Positions 32,042-41,853 of a DNA stretch of 64,000 nucleotides are shown one piece after another. The notes beneath the pieces are model-generated. The model made no database searches and was not told the origin of the DNA. It was given only the letters and a program-made list of their open reading frames with translations. Source of the DNA: Sporisorium sorghi (Eukaryota; Basidiomycota; Ustilaginomycetes; Ustilaginales; Ustilaginaceae). Numbering within the stretch: the stretch's first letter is position 1; each line of letters begins with the position of its first letter. The position numbers and the translations under genes were made by a program. Where the stretch lies: the NCBI GenBank assembly GCA_023212695.1, contig JALCCG010000083.1, positions 1-64,000 on the forward strand, given 5' to 3'.

Positions 32042-33595
32042 TCACCACTCGACATCATATGTTCCAAAGTCGACGGTCGACTCTGATGACTCTTGCGCAG
32101 AGCGCATTTCGTGCCCATGCTCATCGTGGTAGATTCCCTCGTGCGTCGCTCGCTCAGGGCCATGGCTTTCGCTCTTGCGCTGCTTGTTTCGAGAGCGCCG
32201 AGCTTGATCTCGAGCCTTGTACTCTCGCGACTCTTCTGCGATCCGGTAATGGAAAGGCAGCTTCTTCGTCTTCTGCATTCTGCGCGTCGCTGCAAACTCA
32301 GCCAAGTGACAAAGTCGTCGGAAAGGCTGGTCGGTCGCAGCATTGTTGAGCTCGTCGAGGGGAAACGAGAACACAAGAATGCCGAGCTCACGTTGCCCGT
32401 CGACGGCAAGACACTGTCGGAAGGGGCCTTTGATGACTTTGAGGTTGCGGCTTTCGAGCTCGTTTCTAGCCAGGATGGCGCCATTCCTCATCTCGATCTT
32501 CGGCACGACCAGGAAGCGCACCTGCCTGGCGAAGAAGAAGTCGGGGCTTTCCTTGGGTCGAATGTCTGGATGAGCAGCATCGTATGGCCAAGACACGTTG
32601 GCGACGATCCAGCGGTCTTTTCGGTGGCTGTCCCGCTTTCCCTTCCAACCGTTCCGGCTGTCGCACAGCTTCTTGGCCAGTTTTTCAGAGATGAGCGACT
32701 GCCGCATGTGTACATTCTCCGTGATGACGAGTGGAGTCACCTCGCCCGCCTTTCCGAAGCGTGCAAAGATGTAGAAAGGATCCTGGAACACTCCTTTAGG
32801 AGGAGGAACTCGCTTGCGCCTGAGTTGGTTGACCAGAGCCTCGTCTTTGGGAAGAGCAGCAGAGTCGCGTCCCGTCGTGGGTGCCTTGGAGCCACGAGAT
32901 TCCGTGACTTGCCAGTCCGATGTCTGCGCCTGTGTAGTGACTGAGCCACCCGTGCCAATTGCAGGAGCAAGAGGATAGCTTTGACGCGCATCGACGGGAT
33001 GGTCCGCAAGGCTCAACCTCTCCATGCTTAGAATGTCGAATGAACTAGCATAAGGGTTCAGCAAGAGCGTCTGTTGTGAAGAGCTCCATGCCGGGGGAGC
33101 GGAGCGCGAACGATGACCCGTGTCGGCGCCTTGAACGCGGGGTGCCAGGCTGACGTTGGGCTGGAGAGGCGCATTCAGTCGGATGACACCTAGAGTCTGA
33201 TGCGAGGGAGCCAGCTGATTCTGGCGAAGTGCAGCCAGGAAGGAGATTGGCGGGTCTCCGCTCTGCAACGGAGCTTGGTGTGGGTTCGTTTCGGATCTGA
33301 TGTCGCTGCCCTTGTGCTCAGGCTCGAAGCTGTAGCCCAAAGCGGATGACGAGATGATTGTCTGAGTGATCTTCGAATCGGTGGCAAGAGGTGTCTGACC
33401 GTGTACGGACGTTTCGTCGAGCTGCGAAGTCAAGGGAGGCTGCTTCCCTGCTGGCGTGTATCTGTATCGCAGCGAGCCAAACTTCAATACATCAGGCTGC
33501 GTAGACGTGCTTGCTACTGCAGCAGCATCACCTCGTCCGTTGCATTTTGCAGGCACCATGGTGCTCGTTGAGCGGCAGAGGAAAGGGTTACTCAT
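32042..33595 (-). CDS. Orphan protein with a possible degenerate retropepsin-like domain
   Basis: 517 residues, ATG at 33595, single exon. The N-terminal 260 residues are Ser/Gln/Pro-rich and disordered. From about 265 a structured region starts (KGVFQDPFYIFARFGKAGE), followed by ITENVHMRQSLISEKLAKKL near 290. Later come FFARQVRFLVVPKIEMRNG and ILARNELESRNLKVI. The order hydrophobic strand, SLISEKLAKKL, F.VVP strand, then an ILG.(D/N)xLE-like segment recalls the retropepsin-like aspartic protease fold, but the catalytic D-T/S-G position reads N-V-H, so it would be inactive. The C-terminus is basic then acidic (RRSRNKQRKSES). I do not recognise a named family. No other retroelement domain is nearby. 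Confidence 0.75.
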   Translation of the reverse strand: MSNPFLCRSTSTMVPAKCNGRGDAAAVASTSTQPDVLKFGSLRYRYTPAGKQPPLTSQLDETSVHGQTPLATDSKITQTIISSSALGYSFEPEHKGSDIRSETNPHQAPLQSGDPPISFLAALRQNQLAPSHQTLGVIRLNAPLQPNVSLAPRVQGADTGHRSRSAPPAWSSSQQTLLLNPYASSFDILSMERLSLADHPVDARQSYPLAPAIGTGGSVTTQAQTSDWQVTESRGSKAPTTGRDSAALPKDEALVNQLRRKRVPPPKGVFQDPFYIFARFGKAGEVTPLVITENVHMRQSLISEKLAKKLCDSRNGWKGKRDSHRKDRWIVANVSWPYDAAHPDIRPKESPDFFFARQVRFLVVPKIEMRNGAILARNELESRNLKVIKGPFRQCLAVDGQRELGILVFSFPLDELNNAATDQPFRRLCHLAEFAATRRMQKTKKLPFHYRIAEESREYKARDQARRSRNKQRKSESHGPERATHEGIYHDEHGHEMRSAQESSESTVDFGTYDVEW

Positions 33596-34246
33596 GTGAG
33601 AGCCGCTAGTGAGGGGAAGGATGATGTGTTTGGTGGCGAGACTGAGAAAAGGTCGGCTCTATATACAGTACCGCACGCATTCAGTCGGAGCAAGAGCGCG
33701 ACCTCTGACTTCTGTTTCCCTTGGATCGTGCGCTCGCCCAGCCACAACGACACAACGATGGCTGAATCGTAGCTGCATCGCAGCATCAGAGCGGTCAAGC
33801 TCATTCAATCCTGAAATCGATCAGCGCAGTGCAGCTGTTAGCAACAGGTCCGAGGCGGATCATCCGCTGACCTGCTGACGAAGCGAGTTCAGTCACTATG
33901 CAACTTGAAGATATCCCAAAAAAAGGGGGGGGGGGTTACGGAAAAGAAAAGATGCGGCTCAGAAAAAGCTTTCGAAAAAAAAAGGCGGAGAAAATGCCGA
34001 TTTGAAGCCTCCACCTCTTGCTTGCTGAGATCGGATCGTCCGTTCTTCTTTCCACCACCATCACCGTCCAATCATCGGCTCTCCCGAGTCTCACACGTAG
34101 GCGGCCGAACCATCTCACGAACCTCAAGCCCATCCTTGGACCTCACACTCGAGCTCCACACCGAGCCACTGGCGTGCGCCGGCCGTCCCGATCTTCTGCC
34201 AAACCGCGCTCGGCACTCCCTAACCACCAGCACAGCCACCAGCGCA
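33596..34246. other. Divergent promoter region between the orphan gene and CMC4
   Basis: 651 bp between divergent starts. A run of nine or ten G follows AAAA at 33919-33935 and an A run lies near 33974-33982. The last 200 bp before CMC4 are pyrimidine-rich. No other gene seen. Confidence 0.5.
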
Positions 34247-34543
34247 ATGCCCCCCCAGCAATCGCCCAAAGACGATCTCGACCCGGGACACCCGAACCCG
34301 TGCTATCCGAGGGCGTGCGCCATCCAGTCGTGCCTGCAGAAATCCGGCTTTGACCAGTCGCGCTGCGAACACCTGATCGACGACCTGTACCGGTGCTGCG
34401 CCAAGTTCTATCAGCAGCGTGGGAAGGAGGCAGAGGCGGATAGCTGTCCGATTCCCTCGGTGGTGGAGCAGAGGATGCTGAGGATGGAGCAGGAGGGCAA
34501 GGGTGGTGCTGGGGGTGCGCTGCTCGAGAGTAAGAGACGGTGA
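34247..34543 (+). CDS. CMC4: Cmc4-like twin Cx9C mitochondrial protein
   Basis: 98 residues from ATG 34247. Two Cx9C motifs are visible: CYPRACAIQSC (about 18-28) and CEHLIDDLYRC (about 38-48), with a further Cys right after the second and one in DSCPIPS. The pattern ACAIQ.CL, then DxLYxCCxKFY and CPxPS is the signature of yeast Cmc4 and its orthologues. These proteins enter the mitochondrial intermembrane space by the Mia40 disulfide relay; Cmc4's exact role is not settled. The start is fixed because the motif begins shortly after it and the upstream open frame (to 33905) is G-run and leader sequence. It ends in a Gly/Lys/Arg-rich tail. Confidence 0.92.
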   Translation: MPPQQSPKDDLDPGHPNPCYPRACAIQSCLQKSGFDQSRCEHLIDDLYRCCAKFYQQRGKEAEADSCPIPSVVEQRMLRMEQEGKGGAGGALLESKRR

Positions 34544-34903
34544 GCTTGCGTTCGGATGAGTCGACACGATGGGGTTGCACGTCGTGTGCTGTACTTGAAG
34601 ACTGTTACTACAACATCGGCTGGACTGGGACTCTTGCGTTGCATCTTTGGGTCTGTGGGTCGATTCGGTATGCACCATCAGTGAGTGAGTGACGAGTGAG
34701 GAAGCGGGTTCTGTGATTTTCTCGTAATGTCAAGTTCTGACTTTGAACATGTTTCTCCAAAATTCGCCCGCCTCTCGTGCGGCTTAGTGTTCGTGCTTGT
34801 TCAGCGAAATGCGCGGTTGCTGGTCGCGTGTTCTTCGCTCCACTTGCTTCTGCTGTCTCACCATCCGCATCCTCCCTTTGCCACGTTTTCAATCAACGCA
34901 AAG
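34544..34903. other. Intergenic between CMC4 and IWS1, no feature seen
   Basis: 360 bp between two plus-strand genes, probably the CMC4 3' UTR and the IWS1 promoter and leader. No motif stands out. Confidence 0.5.
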
Positions 34904-36310
34904 ATGGCGGACGAAGAGCAGCCACCGCAGCAAGAGCAGCTGTCAGCACCGCAGTCGCCTGTACCCGAACAAACCGAATCTGCCGCTCCCGCCTCCGAGC
35001 CGTCTGCGCCCGTCGATGCGCCCGCTCCACCACCAGCAACACAGGATGGCACCACCGACGAGCCCGTCGCCGAACCCGTAGGCGAGTCAGCAGGCGATAT
35101 CGACGCAATCCCACCCTCCAACCCGGACCATCTTACCACTGTTGTGCGTGGAGAAGACACGGCGGCAGCGGCGGCGCGCACTGCGACTCTCTTTGACGAC
35201 GAAGACGACGACGACGAGGCTGAGGCAGGAGGTGCGGATTTGCCCAGCTTCCGGCGACGCGAGGCTCGCGATGCCGAGGATGCAGACGATCCGTATGCGG
35301 CGATTCTGCGCAAGAAGAAGAAGAAGCGGCATCACAGCCCGGACGAGGCGAGACGTCGCGGCGGCGACGACGGCGGCGAGCGCGCAGCGGACCAGGAGCA
35401 GGAGGAGGAGGATCCGTATGCCAACATGACTGAAGCTGAGAGTAAGTAGCTTCACCAGCCCTCAGCACATTCACACGATGCCAAAGTGCCGCTGACATTG
35501 ATTTGCGCGATTTCTCGGTACGCGAAAACAGTCCGACGAGCACGAACAGACCGGATGATCGAGGAAGCGCTGCGGGCGGGCAAGAAGAAGGCGCCGCGCA
35601 AGCGCGCTGGCGAAGACGACCTCGACCTGCTCGCAGACGAAGAGGTCGCCGCTTTACGCCGCGAGATGGTCACTGCTGCCGACGACGACGAAGAAGCGAA
35701 CCGCCTGAAAAAACCCGCGACGAACAAGCTCAAGCTCCTACCCAAAGTGGTCGCCACACTGCAGAAGAACCACCTGCAGCAATCCATCCTCGACAACAAC
35801 CTGCTCGAGGGAGTCAAGAGGTGGCTCGAGCCGCTGCCGGACAAGAGTCTGCCGGCGCTCAACATCCAGCACCAGTTTTTCCAGATCCTGGAGCGCATGA
35901 CGATCGACACGATCTCGCTCAAGATGAGCGGGTTGGGCAAGGTTGTTGTGTTCTACAGCTTGTGCACGCGTGTCGAGCCCAAGATTAAGCGGTCGGCGGA
36001 GCACTTGATCGAGATCTGGTCGCGGCCGGTGCTCAAGCGCTCCTCGTCGTACCGCGACCGCCACATTGCGTCGGCGGAGTGGGCGCCAGACCCGCTGTCG
36101 CAGCGCAGCGCTCCAAGGCTGAATACTGCGACGCCGGGCTCGGAGAATAGGCGCAATGTGGGCATTCCGCAGGCGGTCACGGCTGGGTTTAGAGTGGCGC
36201 CCCAGTCCACGGCGGGGCAGCGCAGCGGCGACTCGAACCACCAGGCGCGCATGGCGAACCATAAGCGGCTCAACCAATTCAAGTCGAGGTTGAAGGAGGC
36301 GAAGCGTTGA
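34904..36310 (+). CDS. IWS1: Transcription elongation factor Iws1/Spn1, two exons
   Basis: Exons 34904-35441 and 35532-36310, 438 residues. The 90-nt intron has GTAAGT, a CGCTGACATT branch and an AAACAG acceptor, phase 1, joining AEAE to [12 protein letters not shown]. The first half is acidic and Ala/Pro-rich with KKKKKRHH and EEEDPY patches, the disordered region used by Spt6 and other partners in this family. The TFIIS N-terminal (LW) domain lies about 255-370: [40 protein letters not shown] and [10 protein letters not shown]. Iws1 travels with RNA polymerase II and binds Spt6. The C-terminus ends [15 protein letters not shown]. Convergent with the transporter gene, with 395 bp between stops. 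Confidence 0.94.
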
Positions 36311-36705
36311 TGACAAGGCTAAGGGAGCGCAGTCTCTGGGTTTTTGTTTAGGTTGTTGGTTTGAATGTTTGAGTGGTGCGCAATCGCAGTGATCTGATCT
36401 TGCGTCGTTTCGGCGTGCAAGCTGTGCATGTGTCGTTCTTGTGGATTCGGCTGTCGAAGCGCTAAGTCATGTGTGTCGCCGCCGAACCTGGTGTGTGGCG
36501 GTGTTCTTATGGCTTTGCTGTTGAGCGAGCTTTGCGATCGAGCTGTGTGTCTGATTCTCACGCTGCACCGCACTTTCTGCACACAAGACCTCAACGTGCA
36601 CAGCTACGAACTTGACAATCGAATGCAATTGTAAGGACCATCCACAACCCTTCCTTCCTTCCTTCCCTCCTTGCCATGATCGTCATTCGACCTCTGCGAT
36701 TGCGA
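36311..36705. other. Convergent 3' intergenic region, no feature seen
   Basis: 395 bp between the stops of IWS1 (+) and the transporter gene (-). A TTCC microrepeat lies at 36650-36670. Probably two 3' UTRs. Confidence 0.5.
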
Positions 36706-39700
36706 TCAACTCAACCTCGACACCAAATAACTCATCAAACTCTCCTGCTCGTCGCCCGCCACCCTCAACAGAATCTCCACAAACAACCGGTAGCTCTCGG
36801 GCACCTCGCTGTGCATCCTCTCCAAATCCCCCGCATCCAGCATCCACAGCCTTACGTCCGTTTCCGCATACGCCGTGGTGTTCCTCTCCTTCTTTGACAA
36901 AAACGTCAGTTCGCCCGCAATCGTACCCGCGAGCATGGCCTCGTTGATCTCGTACTTCTCCTGGGGGAAGTCGTAGCGCGCCTTGATGATGCCAGCCTCG
37001 ATGAGGTAGACGGCGGTGGCGGGGTCGCCGCGGTTCCATAGGACGTCGCCACGGGTCTTGCGGATGAGTGTGAAGTAAGGGACGAGCGAGGCGAAGAAGT
37101 GCTCTTCGGATTCGAGCGGCGTCGAGCGGTTCAGGTACGCGCGGAACGTTATATTGAGCAGCGGGAAGGGCTGTGCGTGCGTCTGCGTCGCGGTCACCGC
37201 TTTGGTTGCCGGCACCGCCTCCCCCTCACGCTCCGCGTCAACAGCAGCAGGCCACGCAGGCACAATTTCGCTAATCGGCGTCGTCCGCTCGCTCCGCACC
37301 GCCGTCTTGGCCGCCTCGTGCAGATGGTGCCTCCTCGGAGAATTTTCAAACGAATGATCCAGCACAAACGCCGGCTTCCGCTTCTGGTCCGGCACCGTCA
37401 ACCCGCCCGCCTCGGCCATCGACGCCTGCCCGAACGCCTTGGCCGCGATCAGGCTCGACGCGTACATCCCGCGCAGATACTCGTTCTCGGTCCATTCCAG
37501 TGCCTCGTTGAGGTTGGCAAACACCTCGAGGTTCTCGCATGTGTCTGCCCACAGGTCGACGCTCCGTAGAGCGACGCCGACGTCGCTGTCCGGATTGAGG
37601 CCGCAGAAGACGAGCAGCACGTCCTTGGCCATCAGCAGCCGGTTGATGCGCAAGAACGCTTCTGCAGCTGAAAAGTCGACGCCGCTGACGAGCGTGTAGT
37701 CGACAATGAGGAACCGGATCGGATTCTGGTTCCACGCCGCTATGTCGAGCGCCCGCCGGATCAGATCCTCGACGGAGTTGATCGTGCCAAAGAACAAAAA
37801 GCCCTGCAGCTTGATGATCTGCGTCTGCGTGCCCACTTCATCCAGGAAATGACGTTGGATCATGTGCCTTCGCACCGTACTGCGCGCCACACTGCCGTCG
37901 AGTATCGCACGCACCGTCTTCCTGCGCGACGTCTGGACGACAAAGAAGCAGCACGCGATAATGATCCCCGCCAGGATCCCAATCACAAAGTCCCAGTATG
38001 TCATGACGATCACAATCACCCAGATCGTCAGGTACTCCCAGCCGTTGACTCGGCCGACGGTATCGTACAGCGCCTCTTTGGCTAAATCGATGCCGAGCAC
38101 AAAGATGAGCGCACCCACGATCATAATTGGCAGGTAGCTAATAGTGCCGGGACCAGCGATCATGATGATAGTCGTGCCGCCGGCGAGCATCAGCCCACTC
38201 AGCCGCGACCCGCCGCCGACGCGGTAGAACAGCACGCTGTTGACGTAGCACAGGTAGTTGGGCACCGTGCCGATCAGGCCGGCGACCAAGTTCGAAATGC
38301 CGTGCGCGACGAGCTCGCGGTCCGTGTCGACATTGTCCTCGTTGATGCTCACGCCCAGCGCAGGCACGTTGAGCGGTACATGCAGAATCCCAAAGAAGAC
38401 GAGCGCGAGCTGCGTCGGCATCGTAGCCCAAAGCGCGCGCCAGCTCGTCTGCCCGAAGTCAAAGTAGGTGTAGAAGCGGTAGAACGCCGCCTTGCTCGCC
38501 GCCTCGCCGATGTCGAACACCCAGCCGTCGTTGCGTAGCTGTTGGATGGGGATGCCCAAGATGCCTGAAGCGACGATGTAGAACAGGACGGGGATCATGA
38601 GGAAGTAGCCCGGGAAGATGAGCGGATGGTGGAAGCGCGACGTGATGACGCGCAGCAGCACCGCTAGCAGCAACGGCGGCAGCCACAGCGCCACCATGTG
38701 TGCGGACTGGAAGAAGAAGCGCAGCGTCTCCAAATCGTACTGGAATCCATCCTCGGACTGCAAGCGACTGCACACTTCCAGCCCGGTTTCAATGAGGAAG
38801 ATGCCCACACCTCCAATGCACCCAACCAGAATATGGCGCGGGAAGAAACCGATCAGCACGCCCAGTCGAAGCGCGCCGAGCAGCAGGAACGCCAGCCCCG
38901 TCAGGATGGACGAGAGCGCAAACGCCACCATCGTGGTCGCGATCACCGCCTTGGGGTTGTCGTCGCCCAACTCTTCGATGATGATGCGCACCAAGATGTG
39001 AAAGAAGGGAACCACCTCGATCATCATGCTGCCGTTGCCGCCCTTGAAGATGGACCCGCCCAGCGTATATACCAGCTGAGACAGGATGCATGTGACGAAG
39101 AACATCGAGACGCCATCGCCGCCGAAATTGGCAAAGATCGGGTAAGCGGCTGGGAACATGATCATACCGTACGAAACGCCGTCGAGTACGTTCATGAGCA
39201 TGCCGAGGATAACTGCAGGGATGAGACGGATCGGCTCGACACTGGCTTCAGCCGCAGACTTCCACGTGATCTGGCGCGCTGACGCTACCAAGTCGTGTGC
39301 GTGCTGCATCGGGTTGAACTTGCGAGCAGGCACGTCGCCCTGACCGGGTCGCCAGCCCTTGGGAAGCAACGACCACCAGGGCGAGAGCGTCTTGAAGAGT
39401 TCCGGGCGGTGCTGCGATGCTCTGCGCCCTGCGGACCGGTGGATGCCGTGTTCGGCCTCAAGCACCGACTGCTCGGCTTGCGCAAGCGCTCCGTAGCCGA
39501 TGCCGGCTCGTTGATGGTCTGACAGGCTCGCCTGGCTGACTTGGCTGAAGGACGAGTGGCCGGTCGCTTCCGATGCGGTTGGCTCTCGTGAGCGCGATCG
39601 ATCCGCCGAGGCTGCTTCTTGCCTCGACGAGCGCGATCGCGACCGGCTGCGGGAGGTGGTTCGCGGCTGCTCTGTCAGCTTTGCAAGGTCTTCATCCGTA

Positions 39701-40822
39701 GCTCCGAGACTCTTGTCCTTGCGCTCCTCGTCCTCTCCCAAAGTCTGCGGCGTCGCAACGGCATGCGTAAAGCCAAGAACGGACGTGACACGAGGCGTCG
39801 ACTGACTGCCGTCATCGTCGGCGGGAGTAGCCGTTTTGGTGCTCTGCGGGCTGGTTGCTTGCGACGCAGCCATGGCACGCGTCAAGTTGCTCGGCCCGGC
39901 CTGATTGACTCCGTACGAAGCGATGGGCGAGGTGGTAGGGCTCAAGTCGCCCGACGCCTTGTTGAAGCGCGAAGGCGGAAACAGCTGTGAAGCCGGCGAA
40001 GTGGAGGCGTCGTCTTCTTCCTCGCCAATATCGTAGATGTGCGAGCCGTTGCCGCCGGAACCTGCGCCTTCGTCGTCCGACATGATCATGCCGGCCAATT
40101 GAGCGGTTTCGTCTCGGATCGAGGAGGAGGTCGCCGTGTAGGAGCTGGGGACCAAGGGGCTGCCATTGACGCTGGGGTCCTGAGCCTGCTGGAAGCGGTA
40201 GCTGCGTCCTTCGAGGTGGCTGAATGCGGACGAGTTGATGCTGCGCCGGCTCCATGCGGCAGCACCTTGGCGCTCAATGTCGTAGCTCGAGTCGGCGTCG
40301 TCGTCCATGTTGGCTGCGGCACGGTGGGTTCCGGGTGGGTGATAGCTCGCTACTCTGGAACGATCCTGTTTGGGTCCTGGCGGGAAGGACGAGTGCGGAG
40401 AATCGAAGGTGACGGATCGAGGGAATCTTGGGTTGGCGGTAGAACGCTTGCGATGCTGCTGCGCCGAGAAAGCGGATTCGGGGCTGGTAGGATCGAGAGC
40501 ATTGCTCGGCCTGCGCGTGTCCCAGTCTGGTCGAGGAGGGTGACCGCCACCATTGGGGGTGCTTCGAAACGGATTGATGAGACGACCGATGCTGAACGAC
40601 TCGCGCCGTTTTGTTGGAGAGGAGTTATCGGCAAGAAGCGCTGTAGTCTCGTCCGCAGCGGCGTTCTTGTTGTTGAGAGCTGCTGCGCCGCCGCCGCCGC
40701 CGCCGCCTGTTGATCGAGAATGGCCAGAGATGGTGGTGGTGGAGAGGACAAGTCAGAGTCAAGGATCTCTCTTCGACAAGCTCAAAGCTGAGGTGCCGCC
40801 CCGACTTACCTGAAGACGACAT
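36706..40822 (-). CDS. SulP-family transporter with STAS and cyclic-nucleotide-binding-like domains (Vsb1/YGR125W type), two exons
   Basis: Exons 40822-40810 (13 nt) and 40706-36706, about 1337 residues. The 103-nt intron has GTAAGT, TCTGACTTG and CAACAG; phase 1 joins MSSS to a Gly run. The frame from the acceptor to the internal ATG at 40308 stays open for 132 codons and reads as protein (SPTKRRESFSIGRLINPF), so the ATG at 40308 is probably not the start. The N-terminal 480 residues are cytosolic and disordered, with an Arg-Ser run (TSRSRSRSRSSR). About ten membrane segments of the SulP core follow (about 490-900), then STAS (about 960-1090) and a cNMP-binding-like domain (about 1200-1320, GDVLWNRGDPATAVYLIEAG). 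Yeast Vsb1 stores basic amino acids in the vacuole; the substrate here is inferred. Confidence 0.9.
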
Positions 40823-41853
40823 GGTTGCGATGCTGAGGAGGAGCCGACGTTCTCGTGGCGTCGGGATGGGTGATCCGAAAGGTCCTCCTCTCTCGAGCAC
40901 CTCAAAAGAGCGCTTTGTGACGAAAGACAACGTGTGGGAAAGAGGGAAGAGCGTGAAGGAGGAATGGCGTGAACTTGCGTGCTTTCCTCGTTTCTCTAAT
41001 TTTATTTTTTTTTTAATTTTTTTTTATGTGCCGACTTTCTTTCAAAAGAAGCCGATTTTCTTAGGACATCCCGAACCATCGAAGGTCAGCTGTGGAACCA
41101 CCTGACCAGCCCAAACAGCCTCAGACTTTCACCCTTTCTTCCTCGCACTCTCACTTCTTGTGTGGTCATCCAGCCAGAAGCATGTATGCAAATTTAATTC
41201 GAGGAAGGCAAAACAAAGGTGAGCGGAGAGGAAGAGTTCCTGAGCGTCGCCAAAAAAAAAAAAAAAAAAAAAAAAGTGCTCGGACCAACGGCAAGCAGCA
41301 ACTGCACAGCTGCGCAGCTGCAGCTCGACCATGCATGTGCGCCTTTTTTTCCTCTGCAGAACCCAATTTTCGGTGGGAAATTTCGCAATTCTTCCGATAA
41401 CACTCCCTGCGCAGCTTGCAGCTCGCCGGCGCATCACAACCCACTCATCCACTCGATTCAGAGCAGGATGTCCGGTGTCGATCTCGTCGTGAAACTAGTG
41501 ATGATATTGACAGTTGGGAAGGAGAGAGAGAGGGAGAGAGAGGCCCAGAAGAAGCAGCGCTCAAACAAACAAGCCAGTCTCAAATTGATCGTCGCCTGCC
41601 CTTTGCCAAGCAAAAACCGCGCGTGGATCCAACCAGAATCGTGGGAGATAAGAGAAACCTGTCGCAGAGACGTGGGAAAATTCACGCCGGACTAGTTGCC
41701 AGGTTGGTCTCATCGTCTGCATCGAAGACGACGACGACAACGACGACGACAACAACGACCAAGTCACTCACACAGCAACACCACAATAAATTTACTCACT
41801 CGGAAAAGACATAGAAAAAATCATGAATTCACCTACGCTCCGTGCGATCTCTC
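40823..41853. other. Intergenic region upstream of the transporter gene
   Basis: About 1 kb between the transporter start (-) and the striatin stop (-). It contains a T-rich tract (41004-41027), a 24-base A run (41252-41275), a GA run (41523-41541) and an ACG/ACA repeat (41729-41759). The frames of up to 158 codons here are low-complexity and unsupported. Confidence 0.55.
41252..41275. repeat. poly(A) homopolymer, 24 bases
   Basis: Uninterrupted A run on the + strand. Confidence 0.95.
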
